Below, piece after piece: positions 44,201 through 54,806 of a stretch of DNA of 64,000 nucleotides. The notes under the pieces are model-generated. The model was not told the DNA's origin and did not search any database. It worked only from the letters and a program-made list of their open reading frames with translations. Origin of the DNA: Harmothoe impar (taxonomy: Eukaryota > Annelida > Polychaeta > Phyllodocida > Polynoidae); NCBI GenBank assembly GCA_947462335.1, contig OX381704.1, positions 122,074,065 through 122,138,064 on the forward strand. The letters are read 5' to 3'. Position 1 is the first letter of the stretch. Every line of letters starts with the position of its first letter. Both the position numbers and the translations under genes were made by a program.

Positions 44201-47200
44201 GTCACCTTCTATATATAACAGCACTGTTAATGCCTCCTGTAGTCACCTTCTATATACTACAGCACTGTTAATGCCTCCTGTAGTCACCTTCTATATACTA
44301 CAGCACTGTTAGTGCCTCCTGTAGTCACCTTCTATATACTACAGCACTGTTAATGCCTCCTGTAGTCACCTTCTATACACTACAGCACTGTTAATGCCTC
44401 CTGGGTCTGTAGTCACCTTCTATATACTACAGCACTGTTAATGCCTCCTGTAGTCACCTTCTATATACTACAGCACTGTTAATGCCTCCTGGGTCTGTAG
44501 TCACCTTCTATATACTACAGCACTGTTAATGCCTCCTGTAGTCACCTTCTATATACTACAGCACTGTCAATGCCTCCTGTTGTCACCTTCTATATACTAC
44601 AGCACTGTTAATGCCTCCTGTAGTCACCTTCTATATACTACAGCACTGTTAATGCCTCCTGTAGTCACCTTCTATATACTACAGCACTGTTAATGCCTCC
44701 TGTAGTCACCTTCTATATACTACAGCACTGTTAATGCCTCCTGTAGTCACCTTCTATATACTACAGCACTGTTAATGGGTCTTTAGTCACCTTCTATATA
44801 CTACAGCACTGTTAATGCCTCCTGTAGTCACCTTCTTTATACTACAGCACTGTTAATGGGTCTTTAGTCACCTTCTATATACTACAGCACTGTTAATGCC
44901 TCCTGGGTCTGTAGTCACCTTCTATATACTACAGCACCGTTAATGCCTCCTGTAGTCACCTTCTATATACTACAGCACTGTTAATGCCTCCTGTAGTCAC
45001 CTTCTATATACTACAGCACTGTTAATGGGTCTGTAGTCACCTTCTATATACTACAGCACTGTTAATGGGTCTGTAGTCACCTTCTATATACTACAGCACT
45101 GTTAATGCCTCCTGTAGTCACCTTCTATATACTACAGCACTGTTAATGCCTCCTGGGTCTGTAGTCACCTTCTATATACTACAGCACTGTTAATGCCTCC
45201 TGGGTCTGTAGTCACCTTCTATATACTACAGCACTGTTAATGCCTCCTGTAGTCACCTTCTATATACTACAGCACTGTTAATGCCTCCTGTAGTCACCTT
45301 CTATATACTACAGCACTGTTAATGCCTCCTGTAGTCACCTTCTATATACTACAGCACTGTTAATGGGTCTGTAGTCACCTTCTATATACTACAGCACTGT
45401 TAATGCCTCCTGTAGTCACCTTCTATATGCTACAGCACTGTTAATGCCTCCTGGGTCTGTAGTCACCTTCTATATACTACAGCACTGTTAATGCCTCCTG
45501 TAGTCACCTTCTATATACTACAGCACTGTTAATGCCTCCTGGGTCTGTAGTCACCTTCTATATACTACAGCACTGTTAATGCCTCCTGTAGTCACCTTCT
45601 ATATACTACAGCACTGTTAATGCCTCCTGGGTCTGTAGTCACCTTCTATATACTACAGCACTGTTAATGCCTCCTGTAGTCACCTTCTATATACTACAGC
45701 ACTGTTAATGCCTCCTGTAGTCACCTTCTATATACTACAGCACTGTTAATGCCTCCTGGGTCTGTAGTCACCTTCTATATACTACAGCACTGTTAATGCC
45801 TCCTGGGTCTGTAGTCACCTTCTATATACTACAGCACTGTTAATGCCTCCTGTAGTCACCTTCTATATACTACAGCACTGTTAATGCCTCCTGGGTCTGT
45901 AGTCACCTTCTATATACTACAGCACTGTTAATGCCTCCTGTAGTCACCTTCTATATACTACAGCACTGTTAATGCCTCCTGGGTCTGTAGTCACCTTCTA
46001 TATACTACAGCACTGTTAATGCCTCCTGTAGTCACCTTCTATATACTACAGCACTGTTAATGCCTCCTGTAGTCACTTTCTATATACTACAACACTGTTA
46101 ATGCCTCCTGTAGTCACCTTCTATATACTACAGCACTGTTAATGCCTCCTGGGTCTGTAGTCACCTTCTATATACTACAGCACTGTTAATGCCTCCTGTA
46201 GTCACCTTCTATATACTACAGCACTGTTAATGCCTCCTGTATTCACCTTCTATATACTACAGCACTGTTAATGCCTTCTGTAGTCACCTTCTATATACTA
46301 CAGCACTGTTAATGCCTCTTGTAGTCACCTTCTATATACTACAGCACTGTTAATGCCTCTTGTAGTCACCTTCTATATACTACAGCACTGTTAATGCCTT
46401 CTGTAGTCACCTTCTATATACTACAGCACTGTTAATGCCTCTTGTAGTCACCTTCTATATACTACAGCACTGTTAATGGGTCTGTAGTCACCTTCTATAT
46501 GCTACAGCACTGTTAATGCCTCCTGTAGTCACCTTCTATATACTACAGCACTGTTAATGCCTCCTGTAGTCACCTTCTATATACTACAGCACTGTTAATG
46601 CCTCCTGTAGTCACCTTCTATATACTACAGCACTGTTAATGGGTCTTTAGTCACCTTCTATATACTACAGCACTGTTAATGCCTCCTGGGTCTGTAGTCA
46701 CCTTCTATATGCTACAGCACTGTTAATGCCTCCTATAGTCACCTTCTATATACTACAGCACTGTTAATGCCTCCTGGGTCTGTAGTCACCTTCTATATAC
46801 TACAGCACTGTTAATGCCTCCTGTAGTCACCTTCTATATGCTACAGCACTGTTAATGCCTCCTGTAGTCACCTTCTATATACTACAGCACTGTTAATGCC
46901 TCCTGTAGTCACCTTCTATATACTACAGCACTGTTAATGCCTCCTGTAGTCACCTTCTATATACTACAGCACTGTTAATGCCTCCTGTAGTCACCTTCTA
47001 TATACTACAGCACTGTTAATGCCTCCTGGGTCTGTAGTCACCTTCTATATACTACAGCACTGTTAATGCCTCCTGTAGTCACCTTCTATATACTACAGCA
47101 CTGTTAATGGGTCTGTAGTCACCTTCTATATACTACAGCACTGTTAATGCCTCCTGTAGTCACCTTCTATATACTACAGCACTGTTAATGCCTCCTGGGT

Positions 47201-50200
47201 CTGTAGTCACCTTCTATATACTACAGCACTGTTAATGCCTCCTGGGTCTGTAGTCACCTTCTATATACTACAGCACTGTTAATGCCTCCTGTAGTCACCT
47301 TCTATATACTACAGCACTGTTAATGCCTCCTGGGTCTGTAGTCACCTTCTATATACTACAGCACTGTTAATGCCTCCTGGGTCTGTAGTCACCTTCTATA
47401 TACTACAGCACTGTTAATGCCTCCTGTAGTCACCTTCTATATACTACAGCACTGTTAATGCCTCCTGGGTCTGTAGTCACCTTCTATATACTACAGCACT
47501 GTTAATGCCTCCTGTAGTCACCTTCTATATACTACAGCACTGTTAATGCCTCCTGGGTCTGTAGTCACCTTCTATATACTACAGCACTGTTAATGCCTCC
47601 TGTAGTCACCTTCTATATACTACAGCACTGTTAATGCCTCCTGGGTCTGTAGTCACCTTCTATATACTACAGCACTGTTAATGCCTCCTGTAGTCACCTT
47701 CTATATACTACAGCACTGTTAATGCCTCCTGTAGTCACTTTCTATATACTACAACACTGTTAATGCCTCCTGTAGTCACCTTCTATATACTACAGCACTG
47801 TTAATGCCTCCTGGGTCTGTAGTCACCTTCTATATACTACAGCACTGTTAATGCCTCCTGTAGTCACCTTCTATATACTACAGCACTGTTAATGCCTCCT
47901 GTATTCACCTTCTATATACTACAGCACTGTTAATGCCTTCTGTAGTCACCTTCTATATACTACAGCACTGTTAATGCCTCTTGTAGTCACCTTCTATATA
48001 CTACAGCACTGTTAATGCCTCTTGTAGTCACCTTCTATATACTACAGCACTGTTAATGCCTTCTGTAGTCACCTTCTATATACTACAGCACTGTTAATGC
48101 CTCTTGTAGTCACCTTCTATATACTACAGCACTGTTAATGGGTCTGTAGTCACCTTCTATATGCTACAGCACTGTTAATGCCTCCTGTAGTCACCTTCTA
48201 TATACTACAGCACTGTTAATGCCTCCTGTAGTCACCTTCTATATACTACAGCACTGTTAATGCCTCCTGTAGTCACCTTCTATATACTACAGCACTGTTA
48301 ATGGGTCTTTAGTCACCTTCTATATACTACAGCACTGTTAATGCCTCCTGGGTCTGTAGTCACCTTCTATATGCTACAGCACTGTTAATGCCTCCTATAG
48401 TCACCTTCTATATACTACAGCACTGTTAATGCCTCCTGGGTCTGTAGTCACCTTCTATATACTACAGCACTGTTAATGCCTCCTGTAGTCACCTTCTATA
48501 TGCTACAGCACTGTTAATGCCTCCTGTAGTCACCTTCTATATACTACAGCACTGTTAATGCCTCCTGTAGTCACCTTCTATATACTACAGCACTGTTAAT
48601 GCCTCCTGTAGTCACCTTCTATATACTACAGCACTGTTAATGCCTCCTGTAGTCACCTTCTATATACTACAGCACTGTTAATGCCTCCTGGGTCTGTAGT
48701 CACCTTCTATATACTACAGCACTGTTAATGCCTCCTGTAGTCACCTTCTATATACTACAGCACTGTTAATGCCGCCTGTAGTCACCTTCTATATACTACA
48801 GCACTGTTAATGCCTCCTGTAGTCACCTTCTATATACTACAGCACTGTTAATGCCTCCTGGGTCTGTAGTCACCTTCTATATACTACAGCACTGTTAATG
48901 CCTCCTGTAGTCACCTTCTATATACTACAGCACTGTTAATGCCTCCTGTAGTCACCTTCTACATACTACAGCACTGTTAATGCCTCCTGTAGTCACCTTC
49001 TATATACTACAGCACTGTTAATGCCTCCTGGGTCTGTAGTCACCTTCTATATACTACAGCACTGTTAATGCCTCCTGTAGTCACCTTCTATATACTACAG
49101 CACTGTTAATGCCTCCTGTAGTCACCTTCTATATACTACAGCACTGTTCATGCCTCCTGTAGTCACCTTCTATATACTACAGCACTGTTAATGCCTCCTG
49201 TAGTCACCTTCTATACACTACAGCACTGTTAATGCCTCCTGTAGTCACCTTCTATATACTACAGCACTGTTAATGCCTCCTGGGTCTGTAGTCACCTTCT
49301 ATACACTACAGCACTGTTAATGCCTCCTGTAGTCACCTTCTATATACTACAGCACTGTTAATGGGTCTGTAGTCACCTTCTATATACTACAGCACTGTTA
49401 ATGCCTCCTGTAGTCACCTTCTATATACTACAGCACTGTTAATGCCTCCTGTAGTCACCTTCTATACACTACAGCACTGTTAATGCCTCCTGTAGTCACC
49501 TTCTATATACTACAGCACTGTTAATGGGTCTGTAGTCACCTTCTATATACTACAGCACTGTTAATGCCTCCTGTAGTCACCTTCTATATACTACAGCACT
49601 GTTAATGCCTTCTGTAGTCACCTTCTATATACTACAGCACTGTTAATGCCTCCTGTAGTCACCTTCTATATACTACAGCACTGTTAATGCCTCCTGGGTC
49701 TGTAGTCACCTTCTTTATACTACAGCACTGTTAATGCCTCCTGTAGTCACCTTCTATATACTACAGCACTGTTAATGCCTCCTGTAGTCACCTTCTATAT
49801 ACTACAGCACTGTTAATGCCTCCTGTAGTCACCTTCTATATACTACAGCACTGTTAATGCCTCCTGGGTCTGTAGTCACCTTCTATATGCTACAGCACTG
49901 TTAATACCTCCTGTAGTCACCTTCTATATACTACAGCACTGTTAATGCCTCCTGTAGTCACCTTCTATATACTACAGTACTGTTAATGCCTCCTGTAGTC
50001 ACCTTCTATATACTACAACACTGTTAATGCCTCCTGTAGTCACCTTCTATATACTACAGCACTGTTAATGCCTCCTGGGTCTGTAGTCACCTTCTATATA
50101 CTACAGCACTGTTGATGCCTCCTGTAGTCACCTTCTATATGCTACAGCACTGTTAATGCCTCCTGTAGTCACCTTCTATATGCTACAGCACTGTTAATGC

Positions 50201-50532
50201 CTCCTGTAGTCACCTTCTATATGCTACAGCACTGTTAATGCCTCCTGTAGTCACCTTCTATATGCTACAGCACTGTTAATGCCTCCTGTAGTCACCTTCT
50301 ATACACTACAGCACTGTTAATGCCTCCTGTAGTCACCTTCTATATACTACAGCACTGTTAATGCCTCCTGTAGTCACCTTCTATATACTACAGCACTGTT
50401 AATGCCTCCTGTAGTCACCTTCTATACACTACAGCACTGTTAATGCCTCCTGTAGTCACCTTCTATATGCTACAGCACTGTTAATGCCTCCTGTAGTCAC
50501 CTTCTATATACTACAGCACTTTTAATGCCTCC
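32229..50532. repeat. Main 40/41/47-bp satellite array (18.3 kb) with higher-order repeats
   Basis: Monomer core GTAGTCACCTTCTATATACT-ACAGCACTGTTAATG ends in one of three ways: CCTCCT (41 bp), CCTCCTGGGTCT (47 bp) or GGTCT (40 bp). Estimated from length, about 430 monomers. All forms keep ACTACAG and CTGTAGT, which can pair around loops of 15, 21 or 14 nt. Rare marker variants recur in order. GTCAATGCCTCCTGTTG lies at 34063, 35874, 37885, 39825, 42001 and 44566 (spacing 1.8-2.6 kb). A second block repeats at about 1,662 bp (GTATTCACC near 46239 and 47900; CCTATAGTC near 46732 and 48394; ACAACACTG near 46090 and 47752). The array is noncoding and carries no unique spacers, so it is not a CRISPR. 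Confidence 0.95.
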
Positions 50533-50774
50533 ATGATTGACGAGAATTTGAAGGTGAAGGTCAAGAAGGCGATGAAGGTACACACTGTCTCCACACTGGC
50601 TGGGATGGGAGACAAACCTTCATCCGTGCAATATTTGAGGAACTTTTTCCATTGGGAACGCCTTGTTTTCCATGTCGCCTCTGACCAGCATGCCGACTTG
50701 AGATCTGACCACCTCTCTTTTATCCTTGATTCTGTAAAGGCAGCATGAAGAGAAGGTGTCATGTAACGCAGCAC
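50533..50774 (-). pseudogene. Truncated tyrosine recombinase of the DIRS/Ngaro-type element
   Basis: The frame overlaps the end of pol and reads SACWSEATWKTRRSQWKKFL, then KYCTDEGLSPIPASVETVCTFIAFL. This is the N-terminal SAM-like (core-binding) domain typical of phage-integrase-type recombinases. After about 80 codons the frame passes into satellite at 50532, so the catalytic domain with its R, H-x-x-R and Y residues is absent. The protein cannot be functional from this copy. Confidence 0.75.
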
Positions 50775-53073
50775 AGGTATTTAAATATTTGGAGGCCGGC
50801 AGGCGAGAGAGAGCGTCAGCCAGTACATTATCATGTGTAGAAATTCGTACCGGTTTTATATAAATGTTCATGAATACACATCTCCAAAAAATTTCTCTGA
50901 GCCAATGCATACAGTTAATATTGCGTGATCTGCCAGATGCCAGCATAGCTTGAACCTGAGTATTGTCAGTATGAATTATCCAATTCATATTTTTCATCTG
51001 GGAACCCCAATGTATAAGGCACATCAGGACAGGCCATAGTTCGCCTACATTTATTTGGTCATCAAACATAGAATCCAGCGACGGAGGGGGAGTGTTATGA
51101 ATACAAACTGGGTCAAAAACACTGATTTCGCCCCCCCCAGAACCTTCACAGGTGTTTACCTCTTGACTGGGCCTATCCCAAGAGCCAAATAGAACACTAG
51201 ACTCTTGCCACGCTCCAAAACCTGTTTTTGACAAGTCAGTGTAAATGTCAACATTGTCTATGTGTGGTGTCAAAACTTTCGCCCGACCATTAAACCACAC
51301 TAAGAAGCTACGCCACCATATGAGATCATCTTTATAAATAGATGACAGAGATATTCTGCGCTTGTGAGAGGTGGCCTTCAATAAATTGAATAATCTTCTC
51401 GTAAAGGTGCGCCCACCTTTAACTACCGTTGAGCAATGGGATAGCAAGCCTGTTACTTGCTCTAATTCCTTCCTTGAGCACCAAGTCTTGCCTACTAATG
51501 ACGACACCGCCTGTTGTGTCTTAATTAGCTTGCATTGAGGTAATCTGAGTTCCATTGAATTGAGGTCAATTTCAATCCCTAAGTATGTCACTATTGACGC
51601 GGGACTCATAGCCTTGCTCCAGTTAATACAGAACCCCATATGTCTAAGAGTGTTAATGAGAGTGACTTGGTTTGACTGACAGGAAGTGAAGTTGTCTCCT
51701 GCTACGTAGAAGTCGTCTAAGTAATTGATGGTGGCTACACCAAGCCTACATAGGTACCGCCTTACAAAATCAGTCACGCTGTTAAATATACAGCAGGCGC
51801 TGCGAATGCCAAAGCACATACAATTGTCCACGTAGTATTGATCACCTTCACCACAATCCCATATGAACCCGCAGAATTGTCTATTTGAAGGGTGAATATT
51901 GATGCTCCTATAGGCACTGCTGATATCGACTACTGCACCCATACCTGATTTTGGAGATATTGAGACAGCATCCTCTACCTTAGAGTAAGAGAACTTATCA
52001 GCTGTTGACGACATGTAATCATTTATGCTAATTTGCGGCCTAGAACAGTCTGTGATACAACGCAGCTTCCCATTAGAACGCCTTATAGCACCCAGGGCAT
52101 GAATGCATTTTGGAGGGGAATCCACACGGGATATTTTTTCAACAGCCCTTTCATCTAATACTGATTCTGACATTTCCTTTTTTGCCTCAATAATGCTGTT
52201 ATAATTCTTGTTGGTGTAGCTCAATTGACAGTCTTTATCAAGGATATTAAAACCTTGACATACGCCTGTTAGAATAAACTGGTCTTGAACGCTGAATGAA
52301 TTGTCATAGCTGCACATAGCACAGCAGCGGCAAGGAAACAGTTGTGTATTGACTCCGTTCAGAATGTAACTGCAGTGACAAGTCCCAACGTAACACGCCT
52401 TAAATAATGGCATATGAACCTCTGACGTGACCTCAACACACATCACGTATTCACTTGAGTTTGTATAAACATCACAATTGGTGCTGGAGCAATTGACAAC
52501 AAAACTCACACGGTAGTCTCTGTCGACGTCCGAGGGGTTAAGAGGTAAACATAAACACGTCGACCATCCGCCATTTTGGAACTGATTCGGCGGATCATGT
52601 GATCTGTCGCTCGGTGCCGAGTCATCTTCAACGATATTTCCCACTGCAGCAATTCCGGGGATATACGCCTTATCAATATCACCCACATTACTGGAATCAC
52701 AGACTAGGTCGTTAATAATAATTTTGTCGGCCGTATTATCTGTATGGTTCGTCGCAACCAAAAAACTCGGCCGACTGTGACCGAACATTGCCGAACCCAC
52801 ATCCGGGTCTGTCGGAGGTAACTCGGAAGCAAGATGGCCGTCATGGCCTTCCGGTTTGGACAAAATAAGAGTTTTACATTCCAATTTATCAGGATTACAT
52901 AAATATGCCGCCATATCCTGCATTGAAACTCCATGGATTAAGTCCTTCGACTCCGCCTGTGTATTTAACACTGTATTAGTCCCACTGCCAATCGAGGGAA
53001 TGACGCTAACTGAGGTGGGCGGCGGTGAGTCGGCAACCTGAACGCCCCAACACTCGTCAGCCACAACAACGCC
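50620..53073 (-). CDS. Pol of the DIRS/Ngaro-type element: reverse transcriptase and RNase H
   Basis: In the same frame as gag, directly after its UAG stop, with no nearby ATG (the first in-frame ones are about 50 codons in), so expression by stop-codon readthrough is likely. The first ~270 residues are unlike RT and include a Cys-rich patch (CHCSYILNG...PCRCCAMC). RT follows: CIHALGAIRRSNGKLRCITD, VVDISSAYRSINIHP, catalytic YLDDFYVAG (about 51707-51726), YLGIEIDL. RNase H follows with its acidic residues in DIYTDLSKTGFGAW, NVGELWPVL, HTDNTQVQAML and HDNVLADALSR. No protease is seen. The last ~150 nt overlap the recombinase frame. The frame is intact over 817 codons. Confidence 0.88.
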   Translation of the reverse strand, partial: GVVVADECWGVQVADSPPPTSVSVIPSIGSGTNTVLNTQAESKDLIHGVSMQDMAAYLCNPDKLECKTLILSKPEGHDGHLASELPPTDPDVGSAMFGHSRPSFLVATNHTDNTADKIIINDLVCDSSNVGDIDKAYIPGIAAVGNIVEDDSAPSDRSHDPPNQFQNGGWSTCLCLPLNPSDVDRDYRVSFVVNCSSTNCDVYTNSSEYVMCVEVTSEVHMPLFKACYVGTCHCSYILNGVNTQLFPCRCCAMCSYDNSFSVQDQFILTGVCQGFNILDKDCQLSYTNKNYNSIIEAKKEMSESVLDERAVEKISRVDSPPKCIHALGAIRRSNGKLRCITDCSRPQISINDYMSSTADKFSYSKVEDAVSISPKSGMGAVVDISSAYRSINIHPSNRQFCGFIWDCGEGDQYYVDNCMCFGIRSACCIFNSVTDFVRRYLCRLGVATINYLDDFYVAGDNFTSCQSNQVTLINTLRHMGFCINWSKAMSPASIVTYLGIEIDLNSMELRLPQCKLIKTQQAVSSLVGKTWCSRKELEQVTGLLSHCSTVVKGGRTFTRRLFNLLKATSHKRRISLSSIYKDDLIWWRSFLVWFNGRAKVLTPHIDNVDIYTDLSKTGFGAWQESSVLFGSWDRPSQEVNTCEGSGGGEISVFDPVCIHNTPPPSLDSMFDDQINVGELWPVLMCLIHWGSQMKNMNWIIHTDNTQVQAMLASGRSRNINCMHWLREIFWRCVFMNIYIKPVRISTHDNVLADALSRLPASKYLNTCAALHDTFSSCCLYRIKDKREVVRSQVGMLVRGDMENKAFPMEKVPQILHG

Positions 53074-54618
53074 CTACGCCTGGCGCACTTGGTTTTGGCC
53101 GGAGACAGGTGGGCCGGAGAGGGAGTAACAGCTGGCCAAAGAATGCCCCTGTTTATAACAGTAAGCACACACGTGAGGGAACCTACACTGTTGATACGAA
53201 CACCCCTCTCCATTGAACTTCATGCAGTAAGTGGCGCTTTGGTCAGACGACCTGCTCAGGCCTGACTGACGACCCTGACTCTGGTAACTACGACGACCGC
53301 CCTGCTTGTTGTTGCCCTGGTTATACTGTGGCTTCTTGTAAGAGCGAGTGCTGTCTGCCCCCAGGTACCTGACTGAAAGCTCCTGGTCACCCGCTGTAAA
53401 TGCTCCCACACCCTTTTTGTGGGCTGACTTCCTGACTGCCTCATCATACTTAGACAGGCCGCTGGTATTGTAAGCCCTGGTAGCTGCCTTCTCACTCAGA
53501 AAGACAGCATGTCTCAACATACCCCCCACATCATGGCCTTTTTCCCACAGCTTCAAATTTAACTTGGAGTTACACATCCATAGGCCTTCTACAGTAGGGG
53601 GTTTGTCTCTATCTTCACGAGGAAGAAAGTGAGAAGTGCTAAACTTACGCCGTCTGTTTCGTCCTCCGTCGCTGTCGCTGCCTGATGAGGAGGATGAAGT
53701 CGAGTGGCGTCGGTGACGACGCCTGCTTTTCGACCGGTGCGAGTGACGACCTCTGCTGTGGGTCTCCTCCGATGAAGACACCGCCTTACTTTTTCGTCTA
53801 GGAGCTTTAGGCTTGGAGTAAGGGCGTTGGATATCCTCCTCTGTTGACGACACGTATCCACCTCGAGGACGACCCTTCAGCTTGAATTTAACTGGCTTGC
53901 TTGCATCAGTATCGGTGTGGCCCTGGTCACCTGAAGAAAAGCCATGACGACCGGACTTCCCCTTAGGTGGAATCACCCCACTGGTCCCTTTTGGAGGTTG
54001 AGGTGGTTTGGGCGGAATGACGACCTTCGACTTCAGTCGTCGTTCCGGCTCAGTAGACTCACTGACGAACCCACCACCGCCGGCTGCCGACGTTCCGGCT
54101 GACTGGGCCGCACGTCTTGCTGCCTCCGCCTTCTTGGTAGACTTGCCACCTGACGAGCCTGCCTTGCCTTTACCTGGGGCCTCGCTGGTGGGCACGCCGG
54201 CCTCCACCCCATGTAACTGAAGGACTTTCACTAACAGCCCTTCAATGTTCGCCATACGACCTTCTGACTGGGTAAGTCTCTCGTTCACATTTTTAACGTT
54301 ATGAACAAATTTTTCAAACTCCCTGTTTCCACTCTCCGGCTCCTTGTGCTCATAAATCCCACTGCCGGAGTCCTCGGAGTCGTCGGGTTGCTCTGGGATG
54401 ACAGGTTGTGGAGGCACCTTGGGGGACTTCACCGGTGGTCGAGGACGCATTAGCCTACCACCTTTAGACTTCGGCGTTGCGCCACGTGGAGGGATTACTT
54501 CGTCAAATTCACCCTCCTCCGAAGTAGCAAATATTGGAGAATTAGGGCACTTTTTCCCAGTTGGTGCATGGTGAGTCCTCCTGCAGGTAGTGCAGTATCT
54601 GGCCCTTTTCCCCGCCAT
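53074..54618 (-). CDS. Gag-like protein of the DIRS/Ngaro-type element, 514 aa
   Basis: The start chosen is the ATG at 54618-54616; the frame is open upstream to the border but without an earlier ATG. Near the N-terminus YCTTCRRTHHAPTGKKC is a compact Cys/His motif (C-x2-C-x3-H/H-x5-C). The middle (about residues 100-400) is basic, S/K/R/P/G-rich and low in complexity, including an SHRSKSRRRHRRHSTSSSSS stretch that resembles an RS domain. The C-terminus (residues about 465-505) has CMKFN-x3-C-x4-C-x3-HVCAYC-x3-GH-x4-C, the zinc-finger pair characteristic of gag-like proteins in tyrosine-recombinase retroelements. Likely role: binding and packaging element RNA. The stop is a UAG (53076-53074) followed by GGC, and pol continues in the same frame. 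Confidence 0.85.
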   Translation of the reverse strand: MAGKRARYCTTCRRTHHAPTGKKCPNSPIFATSEEGEFDEVIPPRGATPKSKGGRLMRPRPPVKSPKVPPQPVIPEQPDDSEDSGSGIYEHKEPESGNREFEKFVHNVKNVNERLTQSEGRMANIEGLLVKVLQLHGVEAGVPTSEAPGKGKAGSSGGKSTKKAEAARRAAQSAGTSAAGGGGFVSESTEPERRLKSKVVIPPKPPQPPKGTSGVIPPKGKSGRHGFSSGDQGHTDTDASKPVKFKLKGRPRGGYVSSTEEDIQRPYSKPKAPRRKSKAVSSSEETHSRGRHSHRSKSRRRHRRHSTSSSSSGSDSDGGRNRRRKFSTSHFLPREDRDKPPTVEGLWMCNSKLNLKLWEKGHDVGGMLRHAVFLSEKAATRAYNTSGLSKYDEAVRKSAHKKGVGAFTAGDQELSVRYLGADSTRSYKKPQYNQGNNKQGGRRSYQSQGRQSGLSRSSDQSATYCMKFNGEGCSYQQCRFPHVCAYCYKQGHSLASCYSLSGPPVSGQNQVRQA

Positions 54619-54806
54619 TGCGGAAGAAAAAATGAGTTCAGTCCACTCCCGGTCAGCTCCAGTTGCAGTGTGGCCGGTGCCACCACTCAGGTAGGGAGGG
54701 GGGGTATGTGTTGTCGTCGGAGGTACCCCCCTCCACCTGGTGAGTAATATAGGTATCGGCTGCCGGGCTCTAGTTATAGTTTGAACACCGAGGTTGTTCA
54801 AGTCAG

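Larger units (their letters stand above)
50533..54806 (-). mobile_element. Truncated DIRS/Ngaro-order tyrosine-recombinase retrotransposon
   Basis: A 4,274-bp minus-strand insertion in the satellite with gag, RT-RNase H and the N-terminal part of a tyrosine recombinase. This gene order, the absence of aspartic protease and integrase, and the Cys-rich gag are typical of DIRS/Ngaro/PAT elements. The 3' end is missing: the recombinase frame runs into satellite after about 80 codons, and no terminal repeats are visible. TTAATGCCTCC lies at both borders (50522-50532 and 54807-54817). This is either an 11-bp target duplication or a phase effect of the repeat. Assignment to DIRS versus Ngaro cannot be made without the missing end. 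Confidence 0.85.
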
